A DNA stretch of 6,890 nt, from assembly GCA_002433675.1 (NCBI GenBank), contig DJIP01000019.1, positions 1 to 6,890 of the forward strand, written 5' to 3'. This DNA is from Halomonas halophila (lineage in GTDB: Bacteria > Pseudomonadota > Gammaproteobacteria > Pseudomonadales > Halomonadaceae). Positions 1 through 6,800 of the stretch are shown here, piece by piece. Positions within the stretch are counted from its first letter, which is position 1, and each line of letters starts with the position of its first letter. The position numbers and the translations under genes were made by a program. Below the pieces are notes generated by a model. That model did not search any database. It saw only the letters and a program-made list of their open reading frames with translations, and was not told the origin of the DNA.

Positions 1-513
1 CTCGATCAGCGCGGCCTCGTCCAGTGCCTTGAGCACATGGACACGGGCCCGGGACAACAGCGCCGAATTGACCTCGAAGGAAGGGTTCTCGGTGGTAGCG
101 CCGATCAACGTCAGAAGGCCCGACTCGACGTGGGGCAGCAGGGCGTCCTGCTGACTCTTGTTGAGGCGATGGATCTCGTCGAGAAACAGCACCGTGGTCT
201 GCCCCTGGCCCTGAGCCACTCGGGCGCGCTCGACCACCTCGCGAATGTCCTTGACCCCGGCCATGACCGCCGACAAGCGCTCTAGGCGTGCGCTGGAGGC
301 GCTGGCGAGGATATCGGCCAGGGTGGTCTTGCCGACGCCTGGTGGCCCCCACAGGATCATCGAGCGCACCTGTCCGGCTTCGACCATGCGCCGCAATGGC
401 TTGCCTGGCCCCACCAGCGAAGGCTGGCCCACGTAGTCGTCCAGGGACCTCGGGCGCATGCGCCAGGCCAGGGGCGCGGCGTCTTCCTGGTGGGCCTGTT
501 CGAACATGTCCAT
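1..513 (-). CDS. rarA: Replication-associated recombination protein A, AAA+ ATPase (partial, N-terminal 171 residues)
   Basis: RarA (MgsA) is a cytoplasmic AAA+ ATPase of the clamp-loader/RuvB-like group that acts at stalled replication forks and interacts with single-strand binding protein. The visible 171 residues carry Walker A (GPPGVGKT, residues 56-63), Walker B (VLFLDEIH, 108-115), the sensor-1 stretch [13 protein letters not shown] (137-149) and the arginine-finger region ALLSRARV (151-158). These match the bacterial RarA pattern closely. The start is the ATG read from base 513, preceded on the minus strand by AGGAG six bases upstream; a second ATG two codons later is a weaker alternative. 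The family is usually about 440-450 residues, so roughly 60% of the gene lies beyond the left edge. No frameshift is seen, and the frame runs open to base 1. The gene is divergent from the hemerythrin-like gene. In many gammaproteobacteria rarA follows lolA; here no gene sits directly upstream on its strand, so it probably has its own promoter. Confidence 0.96.
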   Translation of the reverse strand, partial: MDMFEQAHQEDAAPLAWRMRPRSLDDYVGQPSLVGPGKPLRRMVEAGQVRSMILWGPPGVGKTTLADILASASSARLERLSAVMAGVKDIREVVERARVAQGQGQTTVLFLDEIHRLNKSQQDALLPHVESGLLTLIGATTENPSFEVNSALLSRARVHVLKALDEAALIE

Positions 514-641
514 CGACGACTCCTGACAAGATTGAATTGAGCGCCAGAGGTCGACGCTCAGGCGGTGTGTAGGAAATCAACCCTTCTGAATGTGGCAATT
601 TTCGTCGGGCAAAAACTCGATTATGCGTCTAGGGTGATACA

Positions 642-667
642 TTCCGGTTCCCGCACGATCCGGAACC
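642..667. promoter_or_regulatory. Overlapping inverted repeats in the rarA/hemerythrin-like divergent spacer
   Basis: Two perfect 6-bp inverted repeats overlap here. TTCCGG at 642-647 pairs with CCGGAA at 660-665, and GGTTCC at 646-651 pairs with GGAACC at 662-667. They lie about 70-90 bases upstream of the hemerythrin-like start. An octamer CTAGGGTG also occurs twice in the same spacer, at 629-636 and 691-698. A third short inverted repeat, TGAGCG/CGCTCA at 538-543 and 555-560, falls in the likely rarA leader. The position fits a regulator-binding site or a leader hairpin, but no known operator consensus is recognised. No good -35/-10 pair was found for either gene. Confidence 0.3.
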
Positions 668-733
668 TGACCCGAGAAGGCCAGTCTAAGCTAGGGTGCC
701 TTCAGCTCATGCTGACCACAGGAGGTTTCCGTC

Positions 734-1282
734 ATGCCCATGCTAAAGCAACTGCGACGGGATCATGCCAACATGGCGCGCATACTGCACGTCCTGCAAC
801 TCAAGCAAAAGACCCTCGCTCAGGGAGAGCGGCCCAACTTCCAGCTCGTCAGGGAGGTGGTGGACTTTATTCTCGACTACATGGCGGGTTTCACGCTGCC
901 CCTGGAGCAGATCTGTACCGACCGTCTCAAGGAGCTGGCTCCCGAAAGCGAGGCAGTGGCCGAGCAGCTGTCCGGCGACTACCGCAAGCTCAAGGCCCGG
1001 CTGACGCGTCTATCCCGTGACATCGACATGATCCTGATGGATGTCGCCATCCCCATGGGCCAGTTCGCCGATGACCTCAAGCAATACCTGGACAGCCACC
1101 GTGCTTACCTTCGCCAAGAGCGTGAAGAACTCTTCCCGCTGATCAGCGAGCACTTCTCGGACGAAGATCTCGATCGCCTGGCCCATTCCCTGCCGGAGAA
1201 CGCAACCTCCGAACTGGAGCGACTCCAGGCGGCCTATCCGGAACTTTATGCCGAGCTACGCGAGGAGCCGGTACCCGCCTGA
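734..1282 (+). CDS. Hemerythrin-like (HHE) domain protein with a degenerate metal site
   Basis: This 182-residue, helix-rich, soluble protein without a signal peptide or membrane segment resembles the HHE cation-binding family. Members are four-helix bundles that normally bind a di-iron centre and act in oxygen, nitric oxide or iron handling. Family-like stretches are LRRDHANMARIL near the N-terminus (His11), VVDFILDYM (42-50), TLPLEQICTDRL (54-65) and SHRAYLRQEREELFPLI (121-137), with His122 and the Glu129/131/132 cluster. The start is well supported: AGGAGG at 720-725 with an 8-base spacer to ATG. Compared with the usual pattern as I recall it (tyrosine/His segment, then HHPKED), this protein is about four residues shorter in the first helix pair. 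It reads TLPLEQ where the paired histidines should be, and GDYRKL (81-86) where an EH..L motif is typical. Only His11, Glu58, His122 and nearby glutamates remain. It may therefore bind metal poorly, differently or not at all. It is monocistronic, divergent from rarA and followed by a hairpin. Family call fairly sure; function unknown. Confidence 0.8.
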   Translation: MPMLKQLRRDHANMARILHVLQLKQKTLAQGERPNFQLVREVVDFILDYMAGFTLPLEQICTDRLKELAPESEAVAEQLSGDYRKLKARLTRLSRDIDMILMDVAIPMGQFADDLKQYLDSHRAYLRQEREELFPLISEHFSDEDLDRLAHSLPENATSELERLQAAYPELYAELREEPVPA

Positions 1283-1328
1283 TCGGCTTTCCCCTCGTCT
1301 GCTCCTTGCTTCTCAAGCGCTACGACGT

Positions 1329-1352
1329 CGGCCCGAACTCCGGTTCGGGCCG
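1329..1352 (+). terminator. Strong 10-bp hairpin after the hemerythrin-like gene
   Basis: A perfect 10-bp stem has its left arm at 1329-1338 (CGGCCCGAAC) and its right arm at 1343-1352 (GTTCGGGCCG), closed by the 4-base loop TCCG. It begins 46 bases after the stop codon, a plausible place for transcript termination or 3'-end protection. No T-run follows on the plus strand, and none is seen for the opposite strand, so it is not a textbook intrinsic terminator. It may instead block exonucleases after Rho-dependent ending. Confidence 0.5.
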
Positions 1353-1433
1353 CATGACGTCCACACTCACCTGAGCGTACTGGCGCATCGTTGGGCGTCC
1401 TTGCTGCGCTTATGCAGGTCCGCCAATGTCGGG

Positions 1434-1439
1434 TAGAAT
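1434..1439 (+). promoter_or_regulatory. Candidate sigma-70 -10 element for murI
   Basis: TAGAAT within GGGTAGAATGGCGCC differs from the TATAAT consensus at one position and stands out in GC-rich DNA. The best -35 at suitable spacing is only TTATGC (1410-1415, 18-base spacer), which is poor. If it is used, transcription would start near 1446 and give murI a leader of roughly 160 bases. This is an inference from sequence alone. Confidence 0.4.
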
Positions 1440-1594
1440 GGCGCCCATGTTGATACAGGCGCCGTTTCCCTTGCTGAGCCTCTTGTCCATCCTTCGCCCC
1501 AGCCTTCGTTCGCCCTCGATAGCAGCCCGATCTGTCGCTGGCCTGCCTCCCCTTGTCTTGCGGCGATGGCCGTGGGGCAGGGGTGTGCCTGTCA

Positions 1595-1610
1595 GGGAGG
1601 CGGGCTGATG
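1595..1610 (+). promoter_or_regulatory. Ribosome binding site that fixes the murI start
   Basis: GGGAGG at 1595-1600 lies seven bases before the ATG at 1608. This favours 1608 over the upstream in-frame ATG at 1566, which would add 14 residues with no counterpart in glutamate racemases. Racemases typically reach the FDSGVGGLSV motif within about ten residues, as they do from 1608. Confidence 0.8.
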
Positions 1611-2420
1611 GCCGGGCCTGTGCTGGTGTTCGACTCCGGCGTGGGCGGGCTCTCCGTGGTGGAGGCGCTGCGACGTCATCTGCCCGAGACGGCACTTGCC
1701 TACTGCTGCGACAACGCCATGCTGCCCTACGGTACCCGGCCGGACCATTGGCTGGTCGAGCGGATCGTCGCGGTGTGCCAGGCGGCGGTAGAGCGCACCG
1801 GCGCGGATACCCTGGTGGTGGCCTGCAATACCGCCAGCACCCTGGCGCTGGAGGCCTTGCGCGAGCGCCTGAGTGTGCCGGTGGTGGGCACGGTGCCGGC
1901 GATCAAACCGGCCGCCCAGGCCAGTCGCAGCGGGCATCTGGCATTGCTGGCCACCAGCGCAACGGTTGCCCGGCCCTACACCCAGCGGCTGATCGACAGC
2001 TATGCGCCGCACTGCCAGGTCGAGAAGGTGGCCGCCGACGCACTGGTGGCCGAGGCGGAGCGCGCCATCCAGGGGCACGCTATCGATCCTGCGGTGGTTC
2101 GTCAGGCGCTGGCAGCGTTGGTGGAGGATGCCCGTATCGATACGGTGGTGCTGGGCTGCACCCACTTTCCCCTGCTGCGTCGCTGGCTCGACGAAGCCAT
2201 GCCCCGGGCCGTGACCTGGGTCGACTCCGGTGACGCCATCGCCCGGCGGACGGCCCAGGTGGCGGTGGCCCCGGACGCCCGACACGGTCTCGATGCGGCC
2301 TGGGTCACGAGTCTGTTGCGGGATTCGTCGGATGCGACGGACGCCTCGGAAAGGCTGACGCGAGGGCTTGCCTCCTTCGGCTTTGCGGCCCCTTGTCTGC
2401 TGGACGTGCCCAGCGCTTGA
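1608..2420 (+). CDS. murI: Glutamate racemase
   Basis: MurI interconverts L- and D-glutamate without a cofactor, supplying D-glutamate to MurD for peptidoglycan precursor synthesis in the cytoplasm. The 270-residue product is of normal family length. It shows VFDSGVGGLSV (7-17, with Asp9 and Ser10), DNAMLPYG (35-42), the first catalytic cysteine in VVACNTAST (Cys73) and the second in VLGCTHFPLL (Cys184, followed by Thr185 and His186). VDSGDAIARR (205-214) is the usual C-terminal signature. All key residues are intact. The Asp-Asn pair at 35-36 replaces the more common Asp-Thr before the LPYG motif, a mild variation. trmA follows after 93 bases on the same strand, so cotranscription is possible, though the two functions are unrelated. 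No terminator is visible between them. A long antisense open frame across this gene is a base-composition shadow. Confidence 0.97.
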   Translation: MAGPVLVFDSGVGGLSVVEALRRHLPETALAYCCDNAMLPYGTRPDHWLVERIVAVCQAAVERTGADTLVVACNTASTLALEALRERLSVPVVGTVPAIKPAAQASRSGHLALLATSATVARPYTQRLIDSYAPHCQVEKVAADALVAEAERAIQGHAIDPAVVRQALAALVEDARIDTVVLGCTHFPLLRRWLDEAMPRAVTWVDSGDAIARRTAQVAVAPDARHGLDAAWVTSLLRDSSDATDASERLTRGLASFGFAAPCLLDVPSA

Positions 2421-2479
2421 TCCACTTCTTGTACACCGTTCGGCAGCGGCGCTGACCACGCCGTCATCGCCCACGTCAT

Positions 2480-2493
2480 TTGTTCATTGTTCA
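2480..2493 (+). repeat. Two tandem copies of TTGTTCA upstream of trmA
   Basis: TTGTTCA occurs at 2480-2486 and 2487-2493, directly head to tail, in the AT-richer stretch before the trmA ribosome binding site. The second copy supplies a TTG that could be read as an upstream in-frame start (2487), but it lacks a ribosome binding site. This may be chance, or a small unstructured translation-enhancing leader. Confidence 0.45.
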
Positions 2494-2503
2494 TCGTTTT
2501 TCC

Positions 2504-2516
2504 AGGAGTTTCCGTG
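2504..2516 (+). promoter_or_regulatory. Ribosome binding site and GTG start of trmA
   Basis: AGGAG at 2504-2508 is followed five bases later by GTG at 2514-2516. No in-frame ATG exists until residue 63, which is too late. Starting at GTG gives 10 residues before the first conserved tyrosine (Y11), the same spacing as in E. coli TrmA as I recall its sequence. This supports GTG over the upstream TTG at 2487. Confidence 0.8.
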
Positions 2517-3620
2517 GCCATACCCGTCGTCGAACCCGAACGCTATGCCGAACAGCTCGCCGCCAAGCGTGATCGCCTGGTCGAGCAGTTCGCGCGGTTT
2601 TCTCCGCCGGAGCTCGAGGTGTATCCGTCACCGCCGAGCCACTATCGGCAACGCTGCGAGTTTCGTGTCTGGCACGAGGGCGACGATCTCTACTATGTGA
2701 TGTTCGAGGTCAATCCCGAGGACCCCGACGACAAGCGACTGGTGCGCATGGACCAGTTCGCGGTGGCCAGTGAACGCATCAATGCCCTGATGCCGGCGCT
2801 GCTCGACGCCATCCGTGACAATCCGGTGATGCGACGCAAGCTGTTTCAGGTGGAGTTTCTGACCACCCTGGCGGGGGAGACGTTGATCAGCCTGATCTAC
2901 CACCGCCCGCTGGAAGATGACTGGGAGAGGGATGCCCGGGAACTCGAGCGCGAGCTTGGGGTGATGATCATCGGCCGCTCACGCAAGCAGCGGCTGGTGC
3001 TGACCCGTGATCACGTGTGGGAGCGTCTCGAGGTGGATGGAAGGGTCCTGCACTACCAGCAGGTGGAAAACAGCTTTACCCAGCCCAATGCGCGCATCTG
3101 CGCTTCCATGCTGTCCTGGGCGCGGGAGGTGACCGTCGGCAGCCAACAGCAGGATCTGGTCGAGCTCTACTGCGGCAACGGCAACTTCACCATCGCCCTG
3201 GCGGAGAATTTCCGCCGGGTTCTGGCCACCGAGATCTCGCGCACCTCGGTGGCAAGCGCCAGGGTCAATCTCGAGGCCAACGCGGTGACCAACGCCTTCG
3301 TCGCGCGGATGTCTGCCGAAGACTTCTCTTCTGCGCTCAAAGGGGAGAAAACAGGTCGGCGAGTGGACGAGATGTGCCTGGATGACTATGACTTCTCCAC
3401 AGTGCTGGTGGACCCACCGCGGGCCGGTCTGGACGCCGACAGCTGTGATCAGCTGAGTGAATACCCGCGTATCGTCTATATTTCATGCAATCCGGACACC
3501 CTGGCCGTCAATCTCGAACAGCTTACCCGGACGCACCGCATCGTTCGTTTGGCTCTGTTTGACCAGTTCCCCTTCACCCATCACTGTGAGTGCGGGGTCT
3601 TGCTGGAACGGCGCTCCTGA
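2514..3620 (+). CDS. trmA: tRNA (uracil-54-C5)-methyltransferase
   Basis: TrmA transfers a methyl group from S-adenosylmethionine to U54 in the T-loop of tRNAs, making ribothymidine. It is cytoplasmic and belongs to the class I SAM-dependent RNA m5U methyltransferases. The 368-residue product matches E. coli TrmA (366) over its length. Motifs seen are SHYRQRCEFRVWHEGDDLYY near the N-terminus, QVENSFTQPN (183-192), the SAM motif ELYCGNGNF (217-225), VDPPRAGLD (299-307), the catalytic-cysteine motif YISCNPDTL (Cys325) and the terminal HHCECGVLL with Glu359, equivalent to E. coli Cys324 and Glu358. There is no iron-sulfur cysteine cluster or TRAM domain, which argues against RlmC or RlmD. A short acidic insertion (NPEDPDDKR, about 67-75) is longer than the E. 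coli loop and is consistent with halophile-like surface acidity. It follows murI by 93 bases. Confidence 0.97.
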   Translation: MAIPVVEPERYAEQLAAKRDRLVEQFARFSPPELEVYPSPPSHYRQRCEFRVWHEGDDLYYVMFEVNPEDPDDKRLVRMDQFAVASERINALMPALLDAIRDNPVMRRKLFQVEFLTTLAGETLISLIYHRPLEDDWERDARELERELGVMIIGRSRKQRLVLTRDHVWERLEVDGRVLHYQQVENSFTQPNARICASMLSWAREVTVGSQQQDLVELYCGNGNFTIALAENFRRVLATEISRTSVASARVNLEANAVTNAFVARMSAEDFSSALKGEKTGRRVDEMCLDDYDFSTVLVDPPRAGLDADSCDQLSEYPRIVYISCNPDTLAVNLEQLTRTHRIVRLALFDQFPFTHHCECGVLLERRS

Positions 3621-3690
3621 GGCGCCACCGAGCCTAACACAAGCGTGCTGTCAAGGGGGGATGCGTAACCGTCATGCTCCATGAGAAGGC

Positions 3691-3717
3691 GGGCATCTGG
3701 ATGGGGGTGGGGTGGGG
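3691..3717 (+). promoter_or_regulatory. G-rich tract with possible quadruplex potential
   Basis: The plus strand carries GGG (3691-3693), GGGGG (3703-3707), GGGG (3709-3712) and GGGG (3714-3717). The last three are separated by single T residues, and the first loop is nine bases. A further G6 run lies at 3655-3660. This could fold as a long-loop G-quadruplex between trmA and the dehydrogenase gene, about 130 bases before its start. Whether it is transcribed, and whether it matters, cannot be told from sequence. Confidence 0.35.
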
Positions 3718-3770
3718 ATTGTCGTAAGCTTGCCGAATGCGCCGGGAGCGCCGGATGCGTAGCGCCGCGC

Positions 3771-3785
3771 AGCACAGCACAGCAC
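3771..3785 (+). repeat. Three tandem AGCAC units
   Basis: AGCAC repeats perfectly at 3771-3775, 3776-3780 and 3781-3785. Just upstream, GCGCCGG occurs twice nine bases apart (3739-3745 and 3748-3754), with a further GCGCC at 3762-3766. This makes the spacer before the dehydrogenase gene unusually repetitive. The AGCAC array could vary in length by slippage, but three copies are too few to call it a phase-variable tract. Confidence 0.5.
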
Positions 3786-3806
3786 GCTCGTCACTACCTT
3801 TACACA

Positions 3807-3824
3807 GGCCACAGTGAAGTGGCC
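3807..3824 (+). promoter_or_regulatory. Hairpin/inverted repeat just before the dehydrogenase gene
   Basis: GGCCAC (3807-3812) and GTGGCC (3819-3824) form a perfect 6-bp inverted repeat with a 6-base AGTGAA loop. It ends ten bases before the GAGG ribosome binding site (3835-3838). It could be a leader hairpin affecting translation, or a dyad bound by a regulator. No known consensus is recognised. Confidence 0.35.
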
Positions 3825-3843
3825 GCCGCCAACCGAGGTGAGG

Positions 3844-6800
3844 ATGTTACACGTCGCACAGGATGACAGTCGCGAGGATCTGCTCAAGCAACTCGAGGAA
3901 AAGCTGGAAGGACGCCTCGATCAGGAAAAGGCCGATCTGGTGGGTGACTTCGCTCGCCACTTCTACTCCACGGTGCCGCTGGAGGATCTGAGCGAGCGAC
4001 GCCTGGATGATCTGTACGGCGCCACCCTGTCGGTGTGGCACTTCCTGCAGCAGTTCGATCCGGCCTCACCCAAGGTCAAGGTGATGAACCCTGACTTCGA
4101 GGAGCATGGCTGGCAGTCGACCCACACCTTTGTCGCGGTGCTGCACGAGGACATGCCGTTTCTGGTCGACTCGGTGCGCATCGAGCTCAACCGTCGTGGC
4201 ATGACCGTTCACGCCATCCACAACTCGGTACTGTCGGTCGCTCGTGACAAGCAGCACCGGGTCGAGCGCGTGACGTCGCCGGGTGACAAGGACGCTCCCG
4301 AGCATCGTGAGTCGTTGATCGCCATCGAGGTGGATCGTCACTCCGATCCCGAGGAACTGGCGGCCATCGAGCAGAGCATCCAGGAGGTGCTGAAGGAAGT
4401 GCGCACGGCGGTGGCGGACTTCGACCCGATGCGTGCGCGCATCCGCGAGACCATCGACGAGCTCAACAGCTGCTGCCCTGGCCCGATCGACAAGGCCGAC
4501 CACGACGAGGCGGTGGCCTTTCTCGAATGGATGCTGGAAGACAACTTCACCTTCCTCGGTTATGACGAGTTCACCGTCGACAAGGACAACGGTGGCCAGA
4601 GCCTCAATCAGGTCGACGGCAGCGAGCTTGGCCTGTTCCGTCTGTCCGATGCCCAGTATCGCCAGCGTATCCGCACCGACCAGGGGGTCGAGGGCGATCG
4701 CTACGTACTGGTGCCGCAGCTGCTGTCATTCGCCAAGAGCGCCTTCCACGCCCGCGTCCACCGTCCCACCTATCCGGACTACGTGACCATCGATCGCTAT
4801 GACGACAAGGGCAACGTCATCGGCGAGCGTCGCTTCCTGGGGCTGTTCACCGCCGGCGTCTACAACGACTCGCCGCGTCATATTCCGATCCTGAGGCGCA
4901 AGCTCAAGACGGTGATGAATATCGCCGGCTTCAACCCCAAGGGCCACAACGGCAAGCAGCTGACCCAGATTCTCGAGGTCTATCCCCGCGACGACCTGTT
5001 CCAGATCGACACCGACGAACTGGCCCAGACGGCGCTGGGCATCCTCGATATCCGTGAACGCCGTCGGGTGCGGCTGTTCATCCGCGAGGATCGTTTCGGT
5101 CGCTTCTATTCGTGCCTGGTGTTCGTACCGCGTGACGTCTTCTCCACCGAGCTTCGTCTGCGTCTGCAGAACCTGCTGTGCGAGGAACTCGACGCCACCT
5201 TTGGCGACTTCAATACCTACCTGTCCGAGTCGGTGCTGGCGCGGATTCAGTTCATCCTGCGCTTCAACGGCGACACGCCGACCGACTACGACATCAAGGC
5301 GCTGGAAGAGAAGCTGGCGCGGCTCGCCCGCAACTGGCGTGACGATCTGCTCAATGCCGCCATCGAAGGCTTCGGCGAGGAACACGCCAACCAGCTGCTG
5401 GATCGCTTCCGCGACGCCTTCCAGGCCAGCTACCAGGAAGACTTCAGCGCCCGCACCGCGGTGTACGACCTGCAGCACATCGGCGAGCTGGACAACGGCA
5501 AGCCGCTGGCGCTGTCGCTGTACCGACTGATCGAGGAAGAGGGCAGCGGCGTCAACCTCAAGCTGTTCCACAAGCGCAAGCCGATTCCGCTGTCCGACGT
5601 GCTGCCGATGATGGAAAACCTGGGGCTCAGGGTCATCGGTGAACGGCCCTACGAGGTCGAGGCGGTGGACGAGAGCTACTGGATCCACGACTTCGATCTG
5701 GAGCATCACACCGACACCGAGGTCAACCTGCAGGAGATGCGCAAGCCGTTCATCGAGGCCTTCCAGCGCATCTGGGCCGGCGAGGCGGACAACGACCGTT
5801 TCAACCGTCTGATCATCGGTGCCAACCTCGACTGGCGTGAAGTGGCGATGCTGCGCTCCTACGCACGTTATCTGAAGCAAATCCGCTTCGGCATCTCCCA
5901 GAACTTCATCGCCAATGCACTGGTGGCCCACCCGCAGATCACCCGCGAGCTGGTGACCCTGTTCGAGCTGCGCTTCGATCCCGAGGATCGTCCCGCCGAG
6001 GGTGAGATCGAGGCCTGCGTCGAGCGCATCAATGGCCTGCTCGACGACGTCGCCAGCCTCAACGACGACCGGCTGCTGCGTCGTTACGTGGAGCTGATCC
6101 AGGCGACCCTGCGTACCAACTACTATCAGAAGACCGAAGACGGCGGCTTCAAGGACTACCTGTCGTTCAAGCTGGAACCGTCCAAGGTCACCGGCATGCC
6201 CAAGCCGCGCCCGATGTTCGAGATCTTCGTCTGCTCGCCGCGGGTCGAGGGTGTTCACCTGCGCGGTGGCAAGGTCGCCCGCGGCGGCCTGCGCTGGTCG
6301 GACCGCCACGAGGACTTCCGTACCGAGGTGCTCGGGCTGGTCAAGGCGCAGCAGGTCAAGAACTCGGTGATCGTGCCGGTGGGGGCCAAGGGCGGCTTCG
6401 TGTGCAAGCGCATGCCGGAAGGTGCCGATCGCGAGACCACCCAGAAGGAAGGCATCGCCTGCTACCAGACCTTCATCCGCGCGCTGCTGGACGTGACCGA
6501 CAATCTGGTCGGTGGCGAGGTCGTCGAGCCGAAGAACGTGGTACGCCACGACGATGCCGACCCCTACCTGGTGGTGGCGGCCGACAAGGGCACCGCCACC
6601 TTCTCCGACATCGCCAACGAGATCTCCATCGAGTATGGCCACTGGCTGGGGGATGCCTTTGCCTCGGGCGGCGCCAATGGCTACGACCACAAGAAGATGG
6701 GCATCACCGCCAAGGGCGCCTGGGAGTCGGTCAAGCGCCACTTCCGTGGCCTGGGCATCAACACCCAGTCCGACGAGTTCAGCGTGGTCGGTATCGGTGA

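Larger units (their letters stand above)
1283..1607. other. 325-bp intergenic region upstream of murI
   Basis: No convincing gene is seen here. The left part holds a strong GC hairpin (1329-1352). The middle holds a -10-like TAGAAT (1434-1439). The right part is a long leader running to murI, with a weak GGCAGG/CCTGTC hairpin (1576-1593, one G-U pair, 6-base loop) immediately before the murI ribosome binding site. A small open frame starts at ATG 1426, 1438 or 1447 and ends with TGA at 1606-1608, overlapping the murI ATG by one base. It lacks a clear ribosome binding site and is not annotated as a gene. Confidence 0.6.

Noticed and set aside
37..572. Plus-strand open frames across the rarA region
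   Set aside because: They lie opposite rarA, whose Walker A, Walker B and sensor motifs are unambiguous; the plus-strand products are arginine/proline-rich with no family resemblance.
1566..1607. Upstream in-frame ATG as the murI start
   Set aside because: It would add 14 residues (including a Cys-Gln-Gly-Gly stretch) unlike the family N-terminus and would overlap the better-placed ribosome binding site at 1595-1600.
1246..1695. A 149-codon minus-strand frame spanning the end of the hemerythrin-like gene, the intergenic region and the murI start
   Set aside because: The predicted protein is arginine/alanine-rich and overlaps two supported genes; no domain is recognised.
1410..2474. A 354-codon minus-strand open frame opposite murI
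   Set aside because: It is rich in R, G, H and Q, has no recognisable domain, and overlaps an intact racemase with all catalytic residues. It reads as a composition artefact.
3610..3626. GGCGC/GCGCC pairing over the trmA stop codon as a terminator
   Set aside because: The stem is only 5 bp with a 7-base loop and no T-run follows, so it is not enough to call a terminator.
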